The notes under the pieces: model-generated | What the model saw: the letters and a program-made list of their open reading frames with translations, nothing else | Databases searched by the model: none | What the model was told of the DNA's origin: nothing | Made by a program: the position numbers and the translations under genes | Source: Microvelia longipes | Taxonomy: Eukaryota > Arthropoda > Insecta > Hemiptera > Veliidae | Length of the DNA: 64,000 bases | NCBI GenBank assembly: GCA_018340805.1 | Contig: JACMZG010001913.1 | Location: 37,203,411 to 37,267,410 of the forward strand | Reading direction: 5' to 3' | Shown here: positions 1-29,900 of the stretch, piece after piece | How positions within the stretch are numbered: the first letter of the stretch is position 1 | Layout: each line of letters opens with the position of its first letter

Positions 1-180
1 AAGTATCCATTTTAGGTGAAACCAAAATTTCACCTGAAGTATCCATTTTAGATGAAACCGAAACTTCACCTGAAGTATCCATTTCAGCTGAAACCAAAAT
101 TTCACCTGAACAATCCATTTTAGGTAAAACCAAAATTTCACCTGAAATATCCATTACAGGTAAAACCAAAATTTCACCTG
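1..180. repeat. 36-bp tandem repeat, 5 units, reading-frame compatible
   Basis: Five consecutive 36-bp units start at 1, 37, 73, 109 and 145. The period is an exact multiple of three and no unit has an indel. Read in frame 3 each unit gives a 12-residue peptide close to VSILGETKISPE. Units differ by a few substitutions. The array runs off the left edge, so its true length is unknown. Confidence 0.9.
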
Positions 181-449
181 AAGTTTATTCCAGATGCTAT
201 TTGAACTCATGGTTGGTTTTACCAAGATTGTATGAGAGTTTGTTAATATTGCATCCCTCATTAATGTTATTATTATATATTGTTTCAAAAATGAACCATC
301 AGGTTCTGTCATCTCGTAAACCAAAATATGCCATCATTTATCTCCATAAATTCGTAAAAAGAAATCTGAAAATAATTGGATTTGATCTAAAGATAATGGA
401 AGTTAAAAATAGGTATGCATGCACTCCTAGTAGAGACCAACAAATGTGA
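3..449 (+). CDS. Candidate 3' end of a repeat-containing protein (unrecognised)
   Basis: Frame 3 is open from the window edge to the stop at 447-449, about 148 codons. The first 60 residues are five 12-residue repeats with alternating acidic and basic residues (ETKISPE-type). The last ~88 residues are unique, lysine-rich and contain a hydrophobic run near residues 80-100. An open frame crossing both a 36-bp array and unique sequence in such AT-rich DNA is unusual and suggests coding. I recognise no family and see no start codon inside the window. A splice site could end the exon earlier; for example, a possible donor after the last repeat would make the unique part intronic. It may also be chance, since a repeat with period divisible by three stays open if one unit is open. 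Confidence 0.3.
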   Translation, partial: VSILGETKISPEVSILDETETSPEVSISAETKISPEQSILGKTKISPEISITGKTKISPEVYSRCYLNSWLVLPRLYESLLILHPSLMLLLYIVSKMNHQVLSSRKPKYAIIYLHKFVKRNLKIIGFDLKIMEVKNRYACTPSRDQQM

Positions 450-1432
450 ATAAGTAATAATTTTTAATAAGTACAGCTTTCTTAATATACTATACTCTCT
501 TATTTCAATTACAACAATTCCTTAATTTATTGATAAAAAATGCAAAAAAACAAAATACACAAAGAAGTATAACAAATTACAAAGGTATAATAAAATGTGA
601 TACTCATATTAATTTATTAACAACCACAAGATCATTAGATCAGAGTGTGAGGACAGTCGAAAGAATATAATAAGAACAAAAAATAAAGTGGCACATAGCA
701 ACTGAGAATATGAGAGGCAAGTAAACAAAATATGTGAAAAAAAGAAGTATTGATTTAACATACAAGATTAAAAAGATAAAACATTTAAAAAGTAAAAAGA
801 TGTCTAAAATTTAAAATAATATAAGAAAAACTAAAATTTATTGTATGAGAAACAATATAAGAAAAGGATCATATGAGTAATAAGAACTACAAATAAATAA
901 GTATAAATGTAATAAATTACAAGTTTAGTTTAATAAGGTAAAGTTAAGACTTACTTAACTTAAATCTTAAGAGTTGAGTTAAGACTTACTCTTTAGTATG
1001 AACGATATACAATCAACAGCATGGAGAGGGTATGTTGGGATTTTGTAGTGGTTCTAGACATTTTGTTAAAACTAGAACTATCACAAATACCTCAACATGA
1101 CAGACCAGAGGGGGATAAGATGGAAGAGTGGCTCAAGATAAAGCCTATCCTGAAGCAAAGATATAGTATACCATTATGTAGGAATCGTACGTAACCTTTG
1201 GCCAGAAGTACTATGAATATCAGTTCTGGGTTAGGTTCTAGAAGTTTTGCAGAGGAATTAGTTTACTAATAGGTAGATCCTGAGCCCAACACAGTTGGCA
1301 TATCACCGTTTCATGTGTAAATGCATTTCTTCCTCTTTTTTGTGAAATTTGTCACATAGGAGAAATTTGAATGATAACAAAAAGTAAACTATACTCATTT
1401 GAAGTATTATAAAAACTTTAACAAAGCCTATA
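450..1432. other. AT-rich intergenic DNA
   Basis: No conserved coding segment, structural RNA or clear repeat boundary was recognised. The sequence is strongly A-rich on the plus strand. Confidence 0.6.
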
Positions 1433-2135
1433 GTCCAAGAGCTGGACATGAAAAAATGTGACTCATTTTGTACTACTTTAAACCAAATTTTCTGAAAATA
1501 TACCTTGAATTGTGAAGAAAAAACATAGTCTGCCTATCCAGAGTGGAGCCCTTCATATGATTGCGCATACTCAAACATTTATAAAATTGCACTTATTTCA
1601 GTTTTCTTGAAATAAGTGGTTCCCTGTGGGTTGTGTGCAAAACAGGAAGAAAACATTTTTTAAAGCTGGTAAAATTTCCAATAATGCGAGTTTTCAATCA
1701 TCAAAATAGGATAGCTACAACCAAAGTTATGGCTTTATCAAAAACACCAAAAAATTGTTAATTTATGCAAAGTCAACAAATTTCTTTGAAAAAATATTGC
1801 CTTTTTATGCATTTTTTTGGCCATTTAAAAATTTTATAACTTTAGTTGTAATTATTTGATTTTGAGGAAAAAACACTTGTATTATAGAAAATTTTATCAG
1901 CTTTAAAAATTGTTCTCTTCATGTTTTGTGGAGGACCTACAGGGAACCACTTATTGCAAGAAAACTGGAATGTGTGCGACTTTCTAATATTTAGAGAGAG
2001 AGCATTCATATGAAGGGCTCCACTCTGGATAGGCAGACTATGCTTTTCTTTCATAATTTAAGGTACACTTTCTGAAAAATTTGGTTTTTGAAGTAGAACA
2101 AAATGAGTAACCTTTTTTAGGTCTGGCTCTTGGAG
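1433..2135. mobile_element. Inverted-repeat DNA element, family A (about 700 bp, full copy)
   Basis: The two ends are inverted repeats of about 135 bp beginning (G/C)TCCAAGAGC. Both contain a near-identical stretch reading CATAGTCTGCCTATCC. The element is flanked by TA on each side, which fits a TA target duplication of the Tc1/mariner type. The middle encodes nothing recognisable, so it is non-autonomous. Two other copies occur in the window: a left-end fragment at 38643-39060 and an interrupted full-length copy at 40251-41522. Confidence 0.8.
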
Positions 2136-2167
2136 TACTACAATTAAGGAAGAATTGACTAAAAACT

Positions 2168-2340
2168 ATAGTATTATACACGGTTATAATAAGTTGACAG
2201 CATGGGAAAATATTGTTGAAAAACCAAGGAGGTTGGCCTGTTATGAAATTGTGGGCCTGAACTAAGGGTCCTGGAGGTTATCCAGGACTAACCTCATTGG
2301 CTCCCTCGGATCATTTTGCCACGGTTGGCCAGATACAATC
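2168..2340. mobile_element. Short palindromic inverted-repeat element, family D (diverged copy)
   Basis: This matches the family best preserved at 18395-18571. The left end reads ACACGGTTATAATAAGTTGACAGC. The centre holds a GAGGTTGGCC / CCAGGACTAACCTC inverted motif. The right arm is degraded. It lies just downstream of the 3' end of the regucalcin-like gene. Confidence 0.7.
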
Positions 2341-2540
2341 CAGTGATTGCACTTAAGTGGGAGTATTTAAAATTATAACCATCATAACCGACTGATTACA
2401 ACCATGTGTATTATTTTAATACAAAAGCATAAAATAGATAAAAGAAACACTAAACCATTAATAAAACTAAAATAATCTACTATTAAAAAATACTAATGAT
2501 TTAATAACATAAAATACTTAAAAAAATACATCTTTAAATA

Positions 2541-20616
<18,076 letters not shown>

Positions 20617-21259
20617 TTTTGCTTTGATTATGTTTGTACACCTGCGTAAAAATATGTAGAATGATCTTACGAGAGCTGTTATATTAGTGAAACGACAAAT
20701 AATTATTATCTTTTAGAATTATATCAATTATGTGTGAGAATGAATAAATCGAAGGTCATTTTAATCTTTGTTCTTTTATTGAAGTTAGATAAATATCATT
20801 ATCTTCGTGTTATCCATAAACATTTATAGTTGTTTTCTATGACTAACTATATAGCATTTTTAATTTGTTAGTAGTATTAATAGCAAATGTTAAATATAGA
20901 CACAATTTATTAATTAATTCAATAAAAAATTCACGAAATTTATTTATTTAAAGTAAGAGGAATATCAATCAAAAGAGCGCGAAAAGTTATATTTTTATGT
21001 TCTTTTGTTGCATAACCTGGAAAAACCAAAAAAAAATAAAGTCATATGATTTGATTTATTTTTTCCAGAAATTTTTATTGCAGATTTTGAAAATATTTTT
21101 GTTATTACGTCAATGTTGTCTAGTATTTTCCTCGTATACGCATTACTTTGTGTAAATTTTTAGTTCTTTAATGACTTTCAGACAGTTGTGTTTATAGTTT
21201 TTTTTTTATTTGAAGTGTAAAAAGTAGTTGAAATTTGTGTTTTTTGAAAATATTGTGTT
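20617..21259. promoter_or_regulatory. Divergent promoter region between the regucalcin-like and MARCHF5-like genes
   Basis: A 643-bp spacer lies between head-to-head first coding exons (regucalcin ATG at 20616 minus, MARCHF5 ATG at 21260 plus). It contains no recognisable transposon. It presumably holds both promoters and 5' UTRs. No convincing TATA box decides the start sites. Confidence 0.45.
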
Positions 21260-23854
21260 ATGTCTGACGCTATTGAAGAATCTCGTTCCTTGCCGGAGCG
21301 AAGGTTGTCTATTGGTTCTGTGTAAGTGATTACTTTATTTATACTATCAAGTAAATTAAATTCTACCTGATCACTTTGTTATTAACAGATCCAACAAGGT
21401 TTAAGGGGGTTTTCGAGCACTTCACATCGACGTTGTTTAGCCCTGCCTTGTAATTTTGTGTCTGTGTCAAATGATAATCTCTTTTGAAAAACGAATAATC
21501 TGAAACACAATTCTAAAACAACCACTACTTTCTTCTTGTAACTATAGTACTCTACACGGTTATTGTCAATTGACAGCGTGGGAAATAGTGTTCAGGAATC
21601 AATCAAGTTGGTGTGATATAAAGTTTTGGGCGGTGTGGTTTATCATCCAGGACTATCCTCTTTGGCTTCGCTGTCAAGTGATTATAACCGTGTTTTATTG
21701 TATAGTGTGGAATAGTTTTAGTCTTTTTGTGAAACTTAGTGGGTTAGTAAAACAGAATATTCTCAATTTGATTGGATGAAAGTCATTTGAAGTGCACAGA
21801 AATAAAAAGAAGGAGGAAGTCTACTTAAGACACTTTTTTAGTTCAGGTGACCCCCTTATAGTTTGACACACGGCTAAAATCAGTTGACAGCGCGGGAAAA
21901 TAATGTGAAGAAGCCAATGAGGTATTCCTGGATCTTAAACAATGTCCTCAATTTCAAATCAGGCCAACTCTATTGGTTCCTCAACTCAATATAAATAGTC
22001 ACTTTTGTCTATTTATATTTGTCATTATAGTGAACACTCTCCTAATAAACTATGGCCAGATTCAATTAAACTAGATTTTTGAAAATGGCTGCCTTCATGT
22101 TATGCTAAGCATTAAGAATAAAATATAAACTTTTAATTTCAAAATATTGTGTAAGCAAATCCTCCATCACAGATAATATAGATTACAAACTTCCCTCTTC
22201 CTACCTTTGACTTACAACTAGCTCTGGTCCTCCAAAATAGAGGTGTTTAAAGGAAACAAGTGTCTTTCTCTCGCCTTTTTACAAATATTTACTTGATCCT
22301 GGGAAACTGACACAATTAGGTTGAGCTTGAGCTGATCCAAACAATTAGGTTTTTGAGGGACATCCAAAAACAGCACTGCCTGCATTTGTTTTCCATTAGT
22401 AATAAAAAATGTGAAAAAGATAAAAATTGCTCTCTATAGACTTCAAAATACTCTGTGCACTACGTAATTTAAAAAAAAGTATTGCATGTAACAAAAGTTT
22501 TGTAAGCATATACTTATGCCTCATTGAATTTAATTAACAAAATTAAGACATAAGGAAAAATTTAAAAAAATAGTTTAATCAAATATACACAAAGGATTAT
22601 TAATCAAACAAATTGTCATTACAAATATCTAATAATTAAATAAACATTGTGTACTTGAGTTTTCCTGGCACAATGGAACTACACAAGTCTTATTGATTAC
22701 AACCGGAAAGCTTACTACTTTACCCCCCCCCCCCTCCATCCCTGTTGTTTTATTTCTGTCGGAAATAGTTATTTATGCACCAAGGGAGTAAAGAATGCTA
22801 TTATTTCCCTGAGCAGTTAGTTGGTTCCTAAGGCGTAAGCCGAGGGAACCAAAGTATTTAACTCCCGAGGCGAAGCCAAGGGATTTATGTGTTTAATTCC
22901 CGAGGCAAAGCTGAGGAAGGTAATTGCGAGGGGGAAAATAGCATTTTATCTCAAGGTACATAATAAAAATAATAATTAGGGCTCATCAGGGATAACCTCT
23001 GCGGGAACCACCTCGGGTGGTAGTAGCAACCGTTACGCTCAAAGTGAATTCTAAAGTTGGCGATAATTAATCTAAACAATAATCTTCTATAAACTGAGAG
23101 CGTAACCTGGGATGCGAACCCCAGACCTCTGTGGGTGTCAAAGGTCAGTGTAAAGACTAACGCCTTAACGACCTTGGCCACGGAGGCGGTCGACATGACA
23201 TTTTTGTAATCTCCTTTTCAGTAACTTGTAGTAGTAGCCAAAAGTTTCTTCTTTTGACAGCCCTAAATGTGTGAGTAAACTCACTTATTGATTTTATTTC
23301 ACTAAATCCATTTATTATGATGTGATTTACGAATATTAATACAAAAGTGTCATTAATCCAAGAAAGTATCTAGTCTTGAAATAGTAAAAAAAAATGCCAT
23401 TTTAATTGTGTTTTATGTGTTTCCTTACTATTTGATCTCTGTTGAAGTCAACCATTACAACTCTTAAGCTTATTTTTATATCATGTTCAATGTTTAATTA
23501 ACAGTTTTGTTTTGTTTGTGTTATTTTTAGTGGTAGTTCAAATAGACAATGTTGGATTTGTTATGCAACAGATGAAGACGATGCAAATGCAAGCTGGATA
23601 CAACCTTGTAACTGCAAAGGAACAACTAAATGGGTTTGTTTAATAAATATGTTATTATATATGATACTTCCTACTATGATAATTAGTTAAGGATTTGTCA
23701 TTCAGAATATTCAAGTTTTATTATATGTTTAGGAAATTTATAAAGGAAAAATCAGTAATGGACTAAAAATTAGCAATTGGTAATGAAAGGGGGAGGTGGT
23801 TTTACTGAATGGGGAGACTCACTGATCAAGTATATATATATATATAATATATAT

Positions 23855-23912
<58 letters not shown>

Positions 23913-26900
23913 TAATCATATCTTCATCATCATTATCAATAGTTATCTGCTAATAACTAGAAGATAACTGGTTGTTTTTTCCATAGCTGTCTATTATATC
24001 TCATTATTTTAACCTTCAATTGACAGTCTATCGTTTAGTTTAAAAATCTTGACAGGTTAGTTTAGGCTGATTCTAAAGAAAAAAAAAAAAAATCCCTTGG
24101 GAAAAAACTGTATAAACAAATTAGGTTATTTTGCCCATATTTTCTTGGCGATGTTTTTTACACATACATATAGTTTGTGTTGTGTGTGTGTTAGTTTATT
24201 TGTCTTTTTTACATTACATTTGTGTAGTTTTATTTTATAATATCATTTTTATAATTAATTTGAATTTAGTTTTCAAAACGATGTAAACAGAAGGAGAACC
24301 ACAAACAAAGTGAACGATTGCCAGGATGAAGGTTATTTTCCCACAGCGGTTATGTTGGTAGGGATTTTAAAGTGTGGGGTTGGCAGCGGCTTTTCTGATT
24401 GGTTAATCCCCAAAATGCTTATGGCTTTTGGGATTTTTAAACTAAATGATAGACTGTAGTTGTTGTAAACTCAAACTTATTGCATCAAGCTGAAACTTAT
24501 TACACATGCTTTTATGTCATATAAAAAAAGACTAAGTCCTTTTGTATGAAGTATTACTATCAGCTTCTGAAGCAACCTTATAAGAGTTATTTTGTGATGA
24601 AAATTTGCTACAAAAATTTTAGAATAAACTTTATATATATATTATGACACATTGTTAAATCAGATGACCGCATGGGAAAATATTGGGAGGAAGCCAATGA
24701 GGTTAGTCCTTTGTGTTAGACCACGCCCACAATTTCATATCAAGCCAACCTCATTGGTTCACGCTGTCAACTGTTTTTAAAAGTGTGTCATACTTTGATT
24801 TGTTGGTGTTTGTCATTCCGAGTTTTGCGTTTCAGGTGCACCAAGGATGTTTACAGCAGTGGGTGGATGAGAAACAGAAAGAGAATAGAGATAAGAAAAT
24901 AGCCTGTCCACAATGCAAAACAGAGTATATAATCTTCTTTCCTAAGATGGGTAAGTTACGTAGATACATATTTATCTTCACTCTTCTTTATGTATACTGT
25001 AGATGTGTAGGAAAAGAAATGTGTTTTCTATTAAATTCCACAACCGAGATTTCAACTCAATCATATATTTTAGGTGTTTTTAGGACCTCTTGAGTGGTTT
25101 TTACCTAGTTGTATGTGTGTGAAGATTTACGTCTTCCGGTGGTGTCATCAATGTAGATGATGTCATGTAAATCGCTGTGTCATCTATATTGAGAGATCAC
25201 CATCGGGGCACCTAAATCTTTACACAAATAACTTTGAAAGCTTACAGAGTTTTTATCGCTGAAAAATGTGTGGCTTTTATCGTCAATCATCTAAGGTGTG
25301 AGTCATAGAGGAATATATAGTACTACAGAGAGACAAACTAGATAGGGGATTCCTAGTCGGTCCACTCTTCAGACAGTTTATGGACAAGGAATTAAATCAG
25401 GTCCGTCAGGTGTCACTTCAAGCGGATTTCCCCGGAACTTTCTAGTTCCGGGGAAATCCGCTTGAAGCGTTATCAAGTTCGATAACCTTGATCTCCCCAA
25501 CTACACAACACCTGTCACATTCCTGAAAGAACAGATGTTGTTTCCCGCTTTTTATATTATCAACTATGTATCACTTTCATAAAGTAATATGACATCGATC
25601 CTTGGTTTTAATAATTACGACCACGATAAATTTGACATTAGAATTAATTAACATTTAAACACATTTTAACATTAATAACTTGGTTTTATTTTTCACTGAA
25701 AAATAATAAAATAATTTAAAGCCGTTGTTCATATAACGTAATATTATCGTAAATATGTATTTATTCATTTGGCTGATGGCGGGTTGTTAGTTTATTATTG
25801 CGTTAAGTTATTTAGTGTTGCGTAGTTTAAGGCTATCCCGCTGCAACAGTTCTTGGATAGCATCGTCGCTATTGGTCGTAGAGCATTAAAATTTTGTACA
25901 CTTACTCTACAACTAATTATCTTTTATCTCTCTAATTATCTTGATATCACGCTTAGAAGTACCATTTTTACTCTTCATTCAGGAAAAAGTAAAACGTTAC
26001 GTCACATTTTATGTGTCTAAATAGAGTGTTAACCAAATTTGACGCGATTTGGGCCATTATTATCGCTGCTACGTGAGAACTAAGGGGGTAGAAGAGGGCA
26101 GTGGACACACACACACTCACACGCGTAGGGCCGCCATTATGACCGAGAGTGCCTTACTTTATTTTGACCTTTCTTTTCCTTATCTTTTTCTTACTGTTTA
26201 CTAACAACTACTCTTTGACTTCTAAAAAAATTCTTTTAGACCTTCACATTTACTTTTATAAAACTACATTTAATTGTTTAAATGGATATTTTTTATATAT
26301 TATTATTATCAATTTTTAAATTAATTAATGAATAAACCGTAATTGTATTGATTAAAAAATTAATACACATTCATAATTTGTAGACATAATTTTATTATTT
26401 ACTAAACATAATTTTATTAATTATTTAATTAATAAATATGAATTTCATTAATTATTTAATAAATTAACCTAAAATCAAAAATAATTAAAATAATAATCCT
26501 TAATTTATTGATTATAAAATAATACACATTAATTTTATTAAATATAATCGTTATTTCTGCCTCCGACGCCGAAGGTCCGGGGTTCGACGCCGGATGTGCT
26601 CTCAGTTTTTATGAATTGTATATATTGTAAAATAGTCTCGTCAACTTTAATTCATTTTTGAAGCATGTTGGATGCGATAGCACCCGAGGCCCTAAACTGG
26701 CATTTTATTGATAATATTTTTAGGGTTTCGAAGATAATTTTCGAAATTTTGATACTTTCTGTCACGTGTCTGTCGTTCTGTTTGTCAATCACCTAAATCT
26801 CTTGAACTATAACAGCTAGAGACTTGAAATTTGGTACACATGTACAACTTATCATGGAAAAATACAGCCAGTTATGTTAAATACGCAGTTTGCGATTCAT

Positions 26901-29900
26901 GCGCACAATCGCCAAAATGCGAACATTTTTGGAAAACATCGATTGGGGTATCAAATTGTAGGTATTGATGAGAAGGTTATAAACATGTGTCGCATTTTCA
27001 AAATGGCGGCCATTATATCCTTCAAAAATATAAAAAAAAACACCAAAAATGGTCCTCCCCCCCCTATCTAACCAAGAAGGGGTGATCCTAAAATTATAAA
27101 AAAAATGAGATGGGTAACTCTCTATAAGCCATAGAAATTCTTCGGTCAAATAGATTCAAAAGTTAATTTTAGCAGTTTCAAAATTGCACACTCGCAATTA
27201 AGTTTTTTACTTTTCCTTACCTGCACGGTAGGTATATAGGAAAAGTTATGTGTTTGCATCAAAATTCTGAAACCGAGATTTCACCAGAGCTATCTTTTTC
27301 AGGTGTTTTTAAGACTATTTAAGTGGTTTTTAGCGAGTTGTCTGTATGTGTGTGTGTGTCAGTTATCATCGTAGCTCCCAGTGTGTTTATGCTAGAAAAG
27401 TTGAAATATGGTACGAAAATCAACCTCCAGGTCTAGTTGTGCTTTCCGGAAGGTAATGTTTTAATGACGTCATTAACCGCCATTAATGACTCAACAACAA
27501 TTTCAAAAATTCATAAAACACGAAAACATTATCGGATCAAATTAAAATTTAATACGCATGTAGTCCTATGTAAGACATTAAAGAGCCAAGTTTCATCTAG
27601 TTATAAGCATTAGTTAAATTTTTATCGAATGACATACATACTTAACTTTAAAAAATTATTAAAAATCAGAATTTTGGATGAAATTTGGTACGAATGTACC
27701 TCTTGTTATGATTAAAAAATCGGGTACGGGTACCTCGAACTTTTCCACACCCTTCGGACTCGCTTCGCTCGTCCTCAGAATAGGATGGTACTAATGGCTA
27801 GAGTTTATGTACTTCGACTCGTTCGCTCGTCCTCAGAATAGGATGTTACTAATGGCCTAGAGTTTATGTACTCGGACTCGCTTCGCTCTCCTCAGAAATA
27901 GGATGGTTTAGCAAATGGCCTTTTTAACTTAAATGGGTTTTTAAACTTCCGAGGTACCCCGTATCCGTTTTTTCTATTATTTTTAACAAATAATAATTTA
28001 ATTAGTATAAAAAAGCATACAAGAGCGTGAAACTTCGCATAATCTTAAATGAGTAAAAGTTCCGATTTTTCCTCGGTATTATTAAATTATTATATTTTTG
28101 GGGGAAAATTGTAACCTTGGCAAATGTAAACAAGCTTTTACGTTTAACAAAAGTCCACACTAATTAATAATTAAGTTCGCTTATAACTTTTTAAACTAAT
28201 TAGTAGATTTTGATCGGAGTTTTATATATTTGTTTTTTTTTTTTGCGGTTCCAACGACGTGTTATATTTCAAAAACACGTGTATACTTTTGGCATTAAGC
28301 GTCAAAATTTTAAATTTCAAAAGTAAATTATTTCNNNNNNNNNNNNNNNNNNNNNNNNNNNNNNNNNNNNNNNNNNNNNNNNNNNNNNNNNNNNNNNNNN
28401 NNNNNNNNNNNNNNNNNNNNNNNNNNNNNNNNNNNNNNNNNNNNNNNNNNNNNNNNNNNNNNNNNNNNNNNNNNNNNNTATAATTTATGTTTTATTGAAA
28501 TATTTGAAATTATTAAGAATATTTTATTTCAAGTTTAATTATATTAGCAAAGTAAAAAATGTATCTGGGTTTTATTTAACTACAGTCCTTTTTCATTTTT
28601 ACTTATTATCTAATTTATCAGCACCTATACAATTTAAGGCTTGGCTCAAATAAGATGCATTTAAGTATTTTACTGAGACGAGTAAACATTTGGTCCTTCG
28701 AGCCGGATACATTTTTAAGTTGCTTATGGTTAACTTTATTTTATTTTGACTATATTTTATCTATTTTAGGGGTGTTTTATGATACTTGTTTTAGTTAAGG
28801 TTAATTATTTTAACTTGAACTTTAATTCTGACTTGAGGTATAGTACTAAACATCTCTTTTATTTTGAATTTTTATTTTTATTATTATTTTGTGTTTTAAG
28901 GTTTTTCATATTTGTGCATAATGGTTATATATTTAGTTTTAGAGACGTATTAAGAGTTTTTTTTTCTCAAGGATAGTTTTTTTGAGCATTTACTTTTATA
29001 TTGTATTACTGTATTTTGCTGAGTAGTATTTAATTCTGGTAACCATGTCTCAAGAAGACTTATCAAATTTAGAAGATTCTATTAAAGAGTTAGGTAATGA
29101 AATATTTGCTGCTTATAAATTAGGGGCAGATTTATCTAATAAGCCTGAAAATACAAATGTATTTAAGGCAAGGCTATTACGTTTGGATTCTAATTTTGAT
29201 AAATTTTTGGAAAATGCTAATTATGCTGCAGCAATATATAAAAAGAAAGGAGAAAAGAAAGATCTCGAAACTCTTAGTACAACTAAAGCTAAGGTTAAAG
29301 ATGCGTATTATCGGACTTTAGCAATTGATATAGGTTTAAAACAGAAGGATCAGATTCAAACCTCAGAATTAATTAATACTACAATTAATAATTCTTCAAA
29401 GATGAATAGCAATACAATTAAATTGCCACCCATTGACCCTCCTAAATTTTGGGGAAAGATTTCCAAATGGAATGCGTATAAGGATACTTACCTTGCTATT
29501 ATTCATAATAATGAAGAATTGTCTGACATACGTAAGTATCATTATCTAAGGTCAGGGTTAAAGGGCACTGCCTTGCAGGTTATTGCCAATATTCCTTTTA
29601 CAGCTGATAACTATGATCAAGCATGGCAGTCTTTATGTAAAAAGTATGATAATAAAAAATTATTAGCGACAAATTACTTAACTCAAGTTTTAAATTTTAA
29701 ACCTATGTCTAAGTGTACTTTAGACTCTATGGATAAAGTTACTTCCATTGCATTGGAAAATATTATTTCATTTAAAAATTTAAAAATTGATGATGAGTCT
29801 GATTTTATATTTCTTTCATTGATTTTGCGTTTACTTGACCCTAAGTTAAGGGAAAAGTTTGAAAATGAACAGGATGGTTCTGATATCCCTAAATTTCAGA

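Noticed and set aside
22951..23196. 81-codon frame, shared with 39291-39599
   Set aside because: Both are translations of the S2 SINE.
28259..28483. 74-codon frame ending in unknown residues
   Set aside because: It reads into the assembly gap and has no real content.
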